The position numbers were made by a program, and so were the translations under genes. This document shows positions 36,433-45,340 of a DNA stretch of 64,000 nt, one piece after another. The DNA lies in assembly GCF_007556815.1 (NCBI RefSeq), contig NZ_CP041745.1, positions 248,001 through 312,000 on the forward strand. The letters are read 5' to 3'. This stretch comes from Paraburkholderia megapolitana (GTDB lineage Bacteria > Pseudomonadota > Gammaproteobacteria > Burkholderiales > Burkholderiaceae). Within the stretch, counting starts at the first letter, position 1; each line of letters begins with the position of its first letter. Below the pieces are notes generated by a model that had not been told where the DNA came from, searched no databases, and saw only the letters and a list, made by a program, of their open reading frames with translations.

Positions 36433-37620
36433 TCAAATATCTCCACGTTGATACTCACTATGCAGTCGACCCGCCGTCGATGAATCGAACAACGTATCAA
36501 GACGCGCACGGGCGATCATCTGGCGAAACGTTCCGTGCTGCGTCGCATCGCCAGCATCGTGCATCGTTTCCGTCATCCAGACACTGAATTCCTGATACTT
36601 CCAGATGTGCGGCAGAACGGTATCGGAATAACGCTCCAGCCCGGTCGTGTCGTGATGTCGCACCGCGCCTGTCAACGCTTGGGCGAGGACATCAACATCG
36701 AACAGGGCGAGATTCATTCCCTTCGCACCGGTAGGTGGCACAAGGTGTGCGGCATCGCCAGCCAGGAAAAGATTCCGGTATTGCATAGGCGCATAGACCA
36801 CGGAGCGCAGGGGGACGAAGTCCTTGTCATGCACCACGGCATTCTGGATCGTGCTGTCGCACCGTCGCAGCCGGATTTCATTCCAGAGTCGTTCATCGGG
36901 CCAGTCCCCGGGGCCATCGCTGAGTGGGCACTGGAGGTAGTACCGGCTTCTACTGGGGCCGCGAGGCAGTTGCGCGACGAAACCGTGATCGCTTACGCCC
37001 ATGATCGGTTGTCCGGTTACTGGAGCCTCGACCAGGGCAGCCAACCAAGCATAGCCAAACTCGTGACTAAACTTGCTGAGAACACCATCGGGAATCGAGG
37101 CCCGGCTAACACCGCGATCGCCGTCACACCCTACGATGTAGTCGCAAAGAATTTCGTGCGGACCGGTCGAATCGGAATAGCTGACGCTCGGTCGACAGTC
37201 CCGTTCGTTGTAGATTGCAACGTCCGCAACCGCGAAGCGGACGTCGCCGTCACCCAGGTCAATGTGTTCCTGCAACAGGTTGCCGACCAGCATCTGCTGT
37301 GTGCAAAACCGACCTTCACTGCCGTCGTCTCCTGATGTTTCAAAGATGCGGCCTACGCCATTCACGCGGTAATCAATGGTCTGCGCGACAGGGCCGCCTA
37401 GAAGCTTATCGGCCAACCGCCACCGCTCAAACATGCGCACGCCGCGCGCTTCAACGACACCGGCGCGTTGACGTACTTCGATGGTTGCACGATCGCGCCG
37501 CTCCAGTACCACGCAATTCACCCCCGCATTCTGGAGGAAGGTCGCCAGCGTCAGACCCGACACGCCAGCGCCAATGATGACAACCGAGGTTTCCTCGCGA
37601 TTTGCTTCCATGATGTTCAT
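36433..37620 (-). CDS. FAD-dependent aromatic hydroxylase, 4-hydroxybenzoate 3-monooxygenase-like
   Basis: This encodes 395 aa, the size of PobA. The FAD motif is VVIIGAGVSGLTLATFLQNA, then RQRAGVVEARGVRMFERW, the NAD(P)H-linked CDYIVGCDGDRGVSR, and GDAAHLVPPTGAKGMNLALF. The overall order matches PobA closely, including SRYYLQCPL and the C-terminal IWKYQEFSVWMTETMH. Divergence from PobA means another hydroxyaromatic may be the substrate. It is divergent from a TetR regulator, probably its repressor. Confidence 0.88.
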   Translation of the reverse strand: MNIMEANREETSVVIIGAGVSGLTLATFLQNAGVNCVVLERRDRATIEVRQRAGVVEARGVRMFERWRLADKLLGGPVAQTIDYRVNGVGRIFETSGDDGSEGRFCTQQMLVGNLLQEHIDLGDGDVRFAVADVAIYNERDCRPSVSYSDSTGPHEILCDYIVGCDGDRGVSRASIPDGVLSKFSHEFGYAWLAALVEAPVTGQPIMGVSDHGFVAQLPRGPSRSRYYLQCPLSDGPGDWPDERLWNEIRLRRCDSTIQNAVVHDKDFVPLRSVVYAPMQYRNLFLAGDAAHLVPPTGAKGMNLALFDVDVLAQALTGAVRHHDTTGLERYSDTVLPHIWKYQEFSVWMTETMHDAGDATQHGTFRQMIARARLDTLFDSSTAGRLHSEYQRGDI

Positions 37621-37628
37621 TCCGTCGT

Positions 37629-37655
37629 TTGATTTCGATGGAATCAGAATATAAT
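37629..37655 (+). promoter_or_regulatory. Putative sigma-70 promoter for the TetR gene
   Basis: A perfect TATAAT (37650-37655) lies 15 bp after TTGATT (37629-37634). It sits 46 bp upstream of the GTG start at 37701, in an AT-rich intergenic patch. Using this promoter argues against the earlier in-frame ATG at 37638. Confidence 0.5.
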
Positions 37656-37700
37656 TTTTTAGTTACATTCTCTAATCACATTGCTGGAGTCAATTGCGAC

Positions 37701-38342
37701 GTGAAGCAAAAGATAGATATCTCATTGAAAAAGCAGGCGAAACAGGGGCGGTCTATCGCGACGGTCGCCGCCATTGCGGAGGCTGCCACTTACATTTTGC
37801 GTCGTGAGGGGCCCGGCGGCTTCACGGCCAATAAGGTCTGCGACAGGGCCGGTGTCAACATCGCCTCGTTCTATCAATACTTTCCGAACAAGCAGGCTTT
37901 GCTCTTTTATGTAGCCCAGACGGCCTGGGAAAGACAGCTTGCGAAGCTATCGCCAATCCTCCAGCAATCTGGCTCCGATCACCCGAGCAAGCTACGGGAA
38001 TTTATTCGCGAGTTTTTCAGAATCGAGGCAGCGGAAGCGGACCTGCGTCAGGCATTGAAGACGGCAGCGATTGATCTCAAGCAGACGAAGGAGTTCAAGG
38101 CGCTGATTGCAGAGGGCGCAGCCCTGACAAAGGCGTTCATCAAAGACGCGCTTGAAATCGCAGATACGGAAGATCTCGACTTCGACGTCAACTTCATCGT
38201 TCTGCTGGTCACAAGCTTCGCTGAAAGAACCACGGACGAGCGAACCTCAGCGGTAAAACTTGTTCGTCAGGCCGATCTGCTCTGCAACATGCTCATCACT
38301 TACTTCGGAATTCGCGCAGGTCCGCAGACGCTGCCGGAGTGA
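37701..38342 (+). CDS. TetR-family transcriptional regulator
   Basis: This encodes 213 aa from GTG 37701, which has GGAG 10 bp upstream and lies downstream of the TATAAT box; starts at 37629/37638 add about 20 residues unlike the family. The helix-turn-helix is TANKVCDRAGVNIASFYQYF, followed by the standard NKQALLFYV. The C-terminal ligand domain is all-helical. It is divergent from the PobA-like hydroxylase and is its likely repressor. Confidence 0.85.
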   Translation: MKQKIDISLKKQAKQGRSIATVAAIAEAATYILRREGPGGFTANKVCDRAGVNIASFYQYFPNKQALLFYVAQTAWERQLAKLSPILQQSGSDHPSKLREFIREFFRIEAAEADLRQALKTAAIDLKQTKEFKALIAEGAALTKAFIKDALEIADTEDLDFDVNFIVLLVTSFAERTTDERTSAVKLVRQADLLCNMLITYFGIRAGPQTLPE

Positions 38343-38344
38343 CA

Positions 38345-39250
38345 CTAAACACCCGCCACTCCCTCCCACCGTGCCCTCAAAAAATCAATAAACAACCGCG
38401 TCCGAGCCGGCAACAACCGCGTTTCAGTAACCGCATGCACAGGCACAGGCGCGAGGCACCATTGCGGAAGCACACGCCGCAACTGTCCCGACGCAACGTC
38501 CTCGCGAGCAAGCACGTCATCCAGCACAGCGATGCCGACACCAAGCTTCGCAAACGCACGAGCCAAACCAACGCTATTCATTGCAAAACGCGTCCCGGTC
38601 ACGACCGTCACAGTTTCATCGCCACGATGCAGCGTCCTCGACCCATCCGGCTGTTTCGTCGCCCCTTGCCCGACGCACATCACGTGATACGCCAGATCGT
38701 CGGGATGTTTGAGCGTCGGCGCACCCTTCAGATAACCCGGCGACGCATAGAGATACCTCGGCAACAACCCGATAGGCCGCGCGACGAGCATAGACGGCGC
38801 AGCGGGCGGCTCGCCGATCCGGATCGCCAGATCGAACGGCTCGGTCTGTAGATCGATACGCCGCGGCGTCACGTCGAATTCGAAATCGATCAACGGATAG
38901 GTCCGCGCGAAGTCGCTGAGAATCGGCGCGAGATAGCCGGTTGCAAGATCGACCGGCATCGAAACGCGCAACGTTCCGCCCGGTTTCGTCGCCACATCGC
39001 GCAGCGCTTCGTGCGCGGAGAGCGCTTCTTCGACGATGCTCTGGCAGCGCTTGAAATACACCTCACCAGCTTCGGTGAGCTCCACCTTGCGCGTGGAGCG
39101 ATGCAAAAGCCGTAGTCCAACGGCTTTCTCGAGTTCCGCGATCTGCCGCGACAGCGTCGAGTTCGGCATCCCCAGCGCATCGGCCGCACGGCGGAAATTC
39201 CGGGTTCTCGCGACTTCGACGAACAGGCGCATGCCGTTGAGCACTTCCAT
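38345..39250 (-). CDS. LysR-family transcriptional regulator
   Basis: This encodes 301 aa. The DNA-binding part is MRLFVEVARTRNFRRAADAL, MPNSTLSRQIAELEKAVGLR and HRSTRKVELTEAG. The effector domain starts at about residue 88 (GGTLRVSMPVDLATGYLAPI). It is divergent from the ene-reductase fusion gene 104 bp away, the probable target. Its stop is 2 bp from the convergent TetR stop. Confidence 0.9.
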   Translation of the reverse strand: MEVLNGMRLFVEVARTRNFRRAADALGMPNSTLSRQIAELEKAVGLRLLHRSTRKVELTEAGEVYFKRCQSIVEEALSAHEALRDVATKPGGTLRVSMPVDLATGYLAPILSDFARTYPLIDFEFDVTPRRIDLQTEPFDLAIRIGEPPAAPSMLVARPIGLLPRYLYASPGYLKGAPTLKHPDDLAYHVMCVGQGATKQPDGSRTLHRGDETVTVVTGTRFAMNSVGLARAFAKLGVGIAVLDDVLAREDVASGQLRRVLPQWCLAPVPVHAVTETRLLPARTRLFIDFLRARWEGVAGV

Positions 39251-39354
39251 GTCGATTGCTCCATCAATGGATCAGTGTTTTCAATTATGCATGTTTAATC
39301 CAAAAATGAAGCAATGCAAGATGCCTTCATGCCGACCTAACCAGGAGAACGGAC

Positions 39355-41352
39355 ATGAGCAACGACCTCTTCAGTACCGCCCGGATCGGGCGCTATACCC
39401 TCCGCAATCGCTTCGTGATGGCCCCGATGACACGTTCCCGCGCCGATGACGACAGCGGTGTGCCGTCAGACCTCGCCGCCGTCTATTACGGTCAGCGCGC
39501 CGATGCGGGATTGATCATCACGGAAGGCACGTACCCGTCGCCGATGGGCAAGGGCTACGTCCGCACGCCGGGCATCCACTCCGCTGCGCAGATCGATGCA
39601 TGGCGCGCGGTCACCGCGGCAGTACGCGCGAAAGGCGGCCGTATCTTTCTGCAGCTCATGCATACGGGGCGCATCTCGCATCCGGATATGCTGCCTGACG
39701 GCGCCACGCCGGTTGCGCCTTCCGCGATTCGTCCAGCCGGCCAGGTATGGACCGCATCGGGGCAGCAGGATTTCGTCACACCGCGTGCGTTGTCGACTGA
39801 AGAGGTTGCTGGTGTCGTCGATGAGTATCGGCGTGCCACACGTCACGCACTCGATGCCGGCTTCGACGGCGTCGAACTGCATGCCGCGTCCGGGTATCTG
39901 CCGGAGCAGTTCCTGTCGTCGGGCACGAATCAGCGCATGGACCAGTACGGCGGCTCGCTGGCGAATCGCGCGCGCTTCATTCTGGAGGTGCTCGCCGCGA
40001 TGACTGAAGAAGCAGGCAGCGACCGCGTCGGCATCAAGATCTCGCCGGAGATGGGCTTTAACGACATCGTCGATGCCGCGCCACAGGAGACCTATCGCTA
40101 CCTGGTGGAACAGCTTGCACCGCTCAAGCTGGCCTATCTGCACGTCGCGTGGTCGAAGAGCGGGTTCGACTATCACGGTGTGTTGCAGCCGCTGTTCGAT
40201 GGCGCTTATTTGCGCGGCGGCGCGTTGACGAAAGAGACCGCCAAGGCCACGATCGCGGAAGGGACGGCGGATGCTGTCGTGTTCGGCAGCCTGTATCTGG
40301 CGAACCCCGATCTGCCGCACCGGTTTCTCGCGGACGCTCCGCTCAACGCAGCGGACCGGAATACGTTTTACTCGCCCGGTCCTGACGGCTACATCGATTA
40401 CCCGGCACTCGACGCCGGCAACGCGACGAACCGCGCGCTTCGTATTCATGCTTATGGCGGTAGTGACGCGGTACAGATCGATCGGATTGCCGAGCCAGTT
40501 GCTGCCGCAGGCGATGTGGTCGTTCGTGTGCATGCGGCGGGCGTCAACGGTCTCGACTGGAAAGTCCGCGACGGTCTGCTGCACGGCGCGTTTCCGTTGA
40601 CGTTTCCTGTCACGCTGGGTAGCGAACTTGCCGGTGAAGTGATCGCGCTCGGCGCAGGCGTGACCGGTTTTGCGATTGGCGATCGCGTGATGGGCGCGAT
40701 GGGTGGGCTCGGTGCGTACGCAGATCGGGTCGCGATTTCTGCCGCTAACCTCACACCGACGCCAGCAGATCTGGACGACGTACACGCGGCCGCTATCCCC
40801 GTAACTGCGCTGACTGCCTGGCAGGCGTTGTTCGATGCGGGCGGATTGACGGCTGGTCAAACTGTGCTGATCCACGGTGCGGCGGGTGGTGTAGGCGGAT
40901 TCGCGGTGCAGTTCGCGCGGCGAGCCGGCGCGCGCGTGGTGGTTACTGCGCGCGGTGTGCATACCGACTATCTACGCTCGCTTGGCGCGCACGACGTGAT
41001 CGACTACCGGACTATCGCATTTCACGAACATGTCGCGGATGTGGACCTCGTGCTCGATCTCGTCGGCGGCGCGGCACTAGCCGATTCGTGGCAGGTGTTG
41101 CGTGCGGGAGGCAGGATCGTCAGCACGGCCGCGCCGGATATCCTCGCGCAGATCCCGCCCGGCAAGAACGGCGTGTGGTTCCAGATGCGCCCCGACCAGG
41201 CGCAACTCGCTGACATCGTGGCGATGGTCGCGCGAGGCGACGTGAAAGTGGATATCGCTAAGGTCGCAGAAGTAGCGGACGCCGCGGATGCCATCGAGCA
41301 GAACAAGATCGGGTACGGACGCGGCAAAGGAGTGATCCGGTTTGCGCAGTAA
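39355..41352 (+). CDS. Fusion of Old Yellow Enzyme ene-reductase and quinone-oxidoreductase (MDR) domain
   Basis: This encodes 665 aa in one uninterrupted frame. Residues 1-352 are an FMN-dependent OYE barrel: NRFVMAPMTRSR, FLQLMHTGRISHP, HAASGYLPEQFLSSGTNQR and DQYGGSLANRARF, ending PDGYIDYPALD. Residues 360-665 are a zinc-free medium-chain reductase: VVVRVHAAGVNGLDWKVRDG, GSELAGEVIALG and HGAAGGVGGFAVQFARRAGA (507-526). OYEs reduce activated alkenes with NAD(P)H. The substrate-anchoring pair, normally His-x-x-Asn or His-x-x-His, is His176-Ala-Ala-Ser179. The ribosome site is AGGAG. Probably controlled by the divergent LysR. Confidence 0.9.
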   Translation: MSNDLFSTARIGRYTLRNRFVMAPMTRSRADDDSGVPSDLAAVYYGQRADAGLIITEGTYPSPMGKGYVRTPGIHSAAQIDAWRAVTAAVRAKGGRIFLQLMHTGRISHPDMLPDGATPVAPSAIRPAGQVWTASGQQDFVTPRALSTEEVAGVVDEYRRATRHALDAGFDGVELHAASGYLPEQFLSSGTNQRMDQYGGSLANRARFILEVLAAMTEEAGSDRVGIKISPEMGFNDIVDAAPQETYRYLVEQLAPLKLAYLHVAWSKSGFDYHGVLQPLFDGAYLRGGALTKETAKATIAEGTADAVVFGSLYLANPDLPHRFLADAPLNAADRNTFYSPGPDGYIDYPALDAGNATNRALRIHAYGGSDAVQIDRIAEPVAAAGDVVVRVHAAGVNGLDWKVRDGLLHGAFPLTFPVTLGSELAGEVIALGAGVTGFAIGDRVMGAMGGLGAYADRVAISAANLTPTPADLDDVHAAAIPVTALTAWQALFDAGGLTAGQTVLIHGAAGGVGGFAVQFARRAGARVVVTARGVHTDYLRSLGAHDVIDYRTIAFHEHVADVDLVLDLVGGAALADSWQVLRAGGRIVSTAAPDILAQIPPGKNGVWFQMRPDQAQLADIVAMVARGDVKVDIAKVAEVADAADAIEQNKIGYGRGKGVIRFAQ

Positions 41353-41408
41353 CCTGCTGCGCAGGCTGAATGGTAGATGTAAGTAAAGCCCGGTGACTTT
41401 ATTGAAGA

Positions 41409-41423
41409 TGAGAATCATTGTCA
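41409..41423. promoter_or_regulatory. Fur-box-like 7-1-7 inverted repeat
   Basis: TGAGAATCATTGTCA matches the Fur core TGATAAT-N-ATTATCA at 12 of 14 arm positions. It lies in the 139-bp gap between convergent genes (fusion reductase ends 41352, LysR ends 41492). No iron-uptake gene follows on either strand, so its target is unclear; an sRNA promoter or a relic are possible. Confidence 0.5.
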
Positions 41424-41491
41424 ATAAGGCCACTACGGGTAGCGCGGGTACGTATCAAGCGGCTCGCGATGGACTTGCGGTCCGGCGAACC

Positions 41492-42379
41492 TCAGCGTGC
41501 GAGCTGCGTTTTCAGCCAGCGATAGAACTGCTGGATCGTCGCTTCCCGCGGATGCCCCTCGCGCCAGGTGAAGTAGTAGTCGAGCGAAGCGGGGATTCTC
41601 ACGTGACCGAGTTGGACCAGTTCGCCGCGCTCGAGAAACGCGCGCGCCAGTTGCAGGCGCGCGGTCGCGACGCCTTGCCCGGCGACGGTCGCCTGCAGCA
41701 GCAAGCCTGCGTCGTCGAACATCGGCCCGCGGTCGGGTTCGTCAGCGGCGATGCCGGCTGCCTCGAAGAAGTCGCGCCACGAGCGCCGCGAGAAGCGCAG
41801 CAGCGGCATCTCCGGCAGGTCTTCGATGCGAAACGCCGGATAGCGCGCGAGCAGCGTCGGGCTGCACACGGCGACCACCTGGTCGTCGAGCAGCTTGCGG
41901 GCGACGAACCCCGGTTCGTCCACCCGCCGGTGCCAGATGCCGATATCGACGGAATACGGATCGGGCGGCACAACGTTCGCGTGCATGTGCAGCGACAGGT
42001 CGATCAGCGGATGAGTCTCATAGAAGTCGCCGAGCCGCGGAATCAGCCAGACCGACAGGAAGTCGGACATCCCGCTCAGTTCGAGCCGCGTCACGCCTGC
42101 CGCGCCGACACCGCGCCGCGCGGCATCGAGCGCCTCGCTCAGGTCGTCGAGGCTGTGACGCACGCGATCCGCCAGTTGGGCACCGGCGGCTGTCGGGATC
42201 ATGCGCGCGCCGGCCCGGCGGAACAGCTCGACGCCGAGCTGCGCTTCGAGCCCCCGCAGATGGTGGCTAATGGCGCTGTGCGTCAAATGAAGTTCTTCGG
42301 CAGCACGGCTGAAACTGCGGCGGCGTGCCGCCGCTTCGAGCGCACGCAGGGCCTGTAGCGGAGGAATGGGAGTCGGCAT
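41492..42379 (-). CDS. LysR-family regulator (GcvA-like)
   Basis: This encodes 295 aa. The start PPLQALRALEAAARRRSFSR and LTHSAISHHLRGLEAQLGVE is characteristic of the GcvA/TrpI group. The effector domain follows residue 90. It is divergent from the MFS transporter starting at 42484, a likely target. Confidence 0.9.
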   Translation of the reverse strand: MPTPIPPLQALRALEAAARRRSFSRAAEELHLTHSAISHHLRGLEAQLGVELFRRAGARMIPTAAGAQLADRVRHSLDDLSEALDAARRGVGAAGVTRLELSGMSDFLSVWLIPRLGDFYETHPLIDLSLHMHANVVPPDPYSVDIGIWHRRVDEPGFVARKLLDDQVVAVCSPTLLARYPAFRIEDLPEMPLLRFSRRSWRDFFEAAGIAADEPDRGPMFDDAGLLLQATVAGQGVATARLQLARAFLERGELVQLGHVRIPASLDYYFTWREGHPREATIQQFYRWLKTQLAR

Positions 42380-42483
42380 GACGTCAAATTCTACTCACAA
42401 TCGTCGTCGAAATCTCTCGCTGGCTCCGCTCACGATAGTCGCGAATAATCGAACCCTGCTATTCCACCAGGGCTGTCCGCTTC

Positions 42484-43737
42484 ATGACCTCCACCAGACT
42501 GCGCGTTTTCGCGGTATTTGCGCTCGCGTACTTCGTCTCGTACCTGTACCGCGGCGTGAATCTCGGCTTCGCGCCGTTCCTGATGCACGACCTCGGTTTC
42601 TCCGCCACCGATCTCGGCACACTGACGAGCCTCTACTTCCTCGGCTTTGCCGGCGCGCAGATTCCGGCGGGCGTGCTGCTCGATCATTTCGGACCGCGCC
42701 GCGTGACCGCCTGCGTGATGCTGATCGCCGCCGTCGGTGTGCTGATCTTCGGCATCGGACACACGCTACCGACGATGATGATCGGCCGCGCCCTGATCGG
42801 CGTCGGCGTATCGGTATGCCTGGGCGGCGCGTTCAAGGCGACCGCGCAGCATTTTCCGGCGGCGCAATTGACGCTCGTCAACGGTCTCGTGATGGCGGTC
42901 GGCGGGCTGGGCGGCGTCGTGGTCGGCACGCCGCTGTCGTGGCTGCTCACCGTGGCGAGCTGGCGCACCATCTGCATCGGGCTCGCGATCTTCACGACGA
43001 TCGTCGCGGCAAACCTGTATGTGTTCGCACCGAACGTGCGCGACACGCATCGCCAGGCCGGGGTGCTCGAACAGTTCAAGGGCACGTTGCACATCCTGAA
43101 GAGTCGCGCGTTCTGGAAGCTGGCCATGTTCTCCGGGCTCACGCAGAGCGTGTTCTATGCCATGCAGTCGCTGTGGGTCGGCGCGTTTCTGCGCGATGTC
43201 GTGATGCCGGCGTCGCCGGGCAATGCGGCTGCAGGCGCCGCGTTTCTCGTGTCGGTGCTGGGGGCGGCGTTTATCGTCGGCAATGTCGGTTTCGGTGCGC
43301 TGGCTCGCACGCTCGAGCGGCGCGGCGTTAGCGTGCAGATGTTTTCCGGCCTGACGATGCTGTCGTTCGTGCTCGTGCAGGCGGCGATCGCCGCACGCGT
43401 GCCGTTGCCCGAACCGGTGTTGTGGGCCGCTTACGGTGCGCTCGGCGGCACGGGCATCCTGACCTATACGGTGCTCGCGCGGCACTTTCCGGTGCGGATG
43501 GTCGGTCGCGTCAACACGACTTTTACGCTGGTGATCTTTCTCGCGATCTTCGTGCTGCAGGTCGTGATCGGCGCGGCGCTCGGTCACTGGCCCGCGCACG
43601 ACGGTCACTATCCGCCCGTTGCGCATCAGAGCGTTTGGGCGGTGCTGATCGTGATGCAGGTGGCGTGCGCCGTGTGGTATTTCATGCCGGCGCGTGGGCT
43701 GCGGGTGACGACGCAACCTCTCGAGTCGCAGGCGTAG
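42484..43737 (+). CDS. MFS transporter
   Basis: This encodes 417 aa with 12 predicted membrane segments. The motif-A loop is GVLLDHFGPRRV (about residues 64-75). The second half starts near residue 205 (ILKSRAFWKLAMFSGLTQSV). Its opening AYFVSYLYRGVNLGFAPFLM resembles sugar-phosphate/nitrate-nitrite-type MFS members, but the substrate is not predictable. It has no adjacent enzyme on its strand; the divergent GcvA-like LysR may control it. Confidence 0.87.
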   Translation: MTSTRLRVFAVFALAYFVSYLYRGVNLGFAPFLMHDLGFSATDLGTLTSLYFLGFAGAQIPAGVLLDHFGPRRVTACVMLIAAVGVLIFGIGHTLPTMMIGRALIGVGVSVCLGGAFKATAQHFPAAQLTLVNGLVMAVGGLGGVVVGTPLSWLLTVASWRTICIGLAIFTTIVAANLYVFAPNVRDTHRQAGVLEQFKGTLHILKSRAFWKLAMFSGLTQSVFYAMQSLWVGAFLRDVVMPASPGNAAAGAAFLVSVLGAAFIVGNVGFGALARTLERRGVSVQMFSGLTMLSFVLVQAAIAARVPLPEPVLWAAYGALGGTGILTYTVLARHFPVRMVGRVNTTFTLVIFLAIFVLQVVIGAALGHWPAHDGHYPPVAHQSVWAVLIVMQVACAVWYFMPARGLRVTTQPLESQA

Positions 43738-43811
43738 CGAACCTGCATATTGACCGGCGAGCCTGAGGCGCGTCGCGTCGCGTCACGGAAAGGAAACCCA
43801 CGCACGTGCCG

Positions 43812-45275
43812 TTACGTTTCGTTCCGTCGAGCGGCGCGCGCCCACAGCAATCCGCCAAGATGCCTCCCGGGCAGCGTGAGATCGTCGTCGCGCATCTGCT
43901 CCGGCAACCCATGCCACGCGACATCCGGGTTGCGGTGATGCTGAAGGTGCAGGTTGATGTGATACGGCCAGACGAAGATCCGGCCGAGCCAGCTGACCCG
44001 CCAGGAGTAGGTCCAGTCGAGCCAACCCGGCGTCGCACCCGGGCCACCACTATGCTCTGCGAAACTGCGTAGCTTTTGCAGCAGTACGCCGATCGTGAAG
44101 AGCGGTCCGAACCACAACACGGCCAGGATGATCAACGTACGCACGGGGCATAGCCACACGAGCACTGCGCCCGCTGCGGTCCACACCAGAAGCGCCGCAA
44201 TGAGCGGCATGGTCGGTCGTGGAGCCTTACCGCCGGCTGCGCGGTAAGCACGCATCGTGCGCAACGTGTTGATAAAGAGCGCGTCGCCAAGCAGTTGCCG
44301 AACGAGCGGCACCGTGTCTAGCGGCCGGAATTGCCATAACTGATTCTGATAGAGAAAGCGGCGCTCGGGGTCGAGCGCTGTGCCGACATGCCGATGATGC
44401 GCGAGATGGAGCGGACGGTAGAACTCGACCGGCACGGTACCGGGCACGCCGATCGCCACGTTGATCAGAAAGTCGTTGAGGCTGCGGCGTCGCGTGAGGT
44501 GGTAGTGCGTGGCGTCGTGATACAGGATGAAGAGCGCGTGCTGGCGTGTCGCAATGACGACAACGGCGAGCGCATCGTACCAGCCGTTGCCGAGCAGAAG
44601 CGCGAATCGCAAGGTGACGACGATGCACAGCCATTCGAGCAGGATCATTGCCATCGAGCGCAGATTCACGCGCGAGCGCGCCAGCATGACGGTCACTGCG
44701 CCGGCCAGCAGGCCGACCGCGCAGCCCCATAATGTATCGACAAGGAAATGCTGCCCGGTCGTCAGCACGGTCGCTATCAACACGACGCTCCACACCGCGA
44801 ACACGCTAGCGATCCGCTGTCGCTGTGCCGCGAGCACGATCGTAATCGCCACCGGCAGCGCAACATGCCCGCTGGGAGACGCCGCGAGCGGCGAGTCGAT
44901 CCGGTGCAGCCACGCAAGCCATCCTGTATCGGCGGCAGGCCGCACGATCTCTGTTGGCCAGAACAGATGGAACACAAGACAGATGCCGGTTGCGAGTGCA
45001 CCGGCGAAGAACGCGGGTAGCAACCACGGACGTGCCCGGCCGAGCCAGACCAGTACGGGCATCACGAGCAGGTAGCTCAGATACAGCGGGACGGTAGCGG
45101 GCAGGATCGGCACGGCGGCATCGATCGCACTGGGCTGGATGAGGCGCACGGTGCCGAGCGCGACATGTGTGACGAGAAAGTACAGCGCGCCCGATACGCA
45201 CAGATAGGCGACGAGCCACCTCAGTGGCCTCGCCATGAGCGCGCTATCTGTGGAGCTGGACGACAGTGTCTGCAT
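43812..45275 (-). CDS. Fusion of PAP2-type phosphatase/phosphotransferase and fatty acid desaturase
   Basis: This encodes 487 aa with about 10 membrane segments. Residues 20-200 are a PAP2 domain with SPSGHVALP (His137) and GQHFLVDTLWG (His176, Asp180), the two catalytic motifs. The usual KxxxxxxRP motif is not evident, as in the PAP2_3/inositolphosphoceramide-synthase-like group. Residues 205-487 are a membrane desaturase with diiron histidine boxes HDATH (253-257), HLAHHRH (290-296) and HLQHH (443-447). It opens a cluster with two more desaturases, GH3 and Rieske genes, and is divergent from the first acyltransferase-like gene. Function is inferred as lipid modification. Confidence 0.85.
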   Translation of the reverse strand: MQTLSSSSTDSALMARPLRWLVAYLCVSGALYFLVTHVALGTVRLIQPSAIDAAVPILPATVPLYLSYLLVMPVLVWLGRARPWLLPAFFAGALATGICLVFHLFWPTEIVRPAADTGWLAWLHRIDSPLAASPSGHVALPVAITIVLAAQRQRIASVFAVWSVVLIATVLTTGQHFLVDTLWGCAVGLLAGAVTVMLARSRVNLRSMAMILLEWLCIVVTLRFALLLGNGWYDALAVVVIATRQHALFILYHDATHYHLTRRRSLNDFLINVAIGVPGTVPVEFYRPLHLAHHRHVGTALDPERRFLYQNQLWQFRPLDTVPLVRQLLGDALFINTLRTMRAYRAAGGKAPRPTMPLIAALLVWTAAGAVLVWLCPVRTLIILAVLWFGPLFTIGVLLQKLRSFAEHSGGPGATPGWLDWTYSWRVSWLGRIFVWPYHINLHLQHHRNPDVAWHGLPEQMRDDDLTLPGRHLGGLLWARAARRNET

Positions 45276-45340
45276 GGGCGGCGAATGCGCGGAACGGGTC
45301 GAGTATCATAACAACGTGTTCAGCCACGCAGAAGCCACCC

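Noticed and set aside
37659..37676. TTAG...CTAA inverted repeat near the TetR promoter
   Set aside because: Only 4-bp arms match, which is expected by chance in an AT-rich patch.
39466..40962. 498-aa minus-strand open frame
   Set aside because: It lies opposite the ene-reductase fusion, is arginine-rich with no recognised domain, and has no ribosome site.
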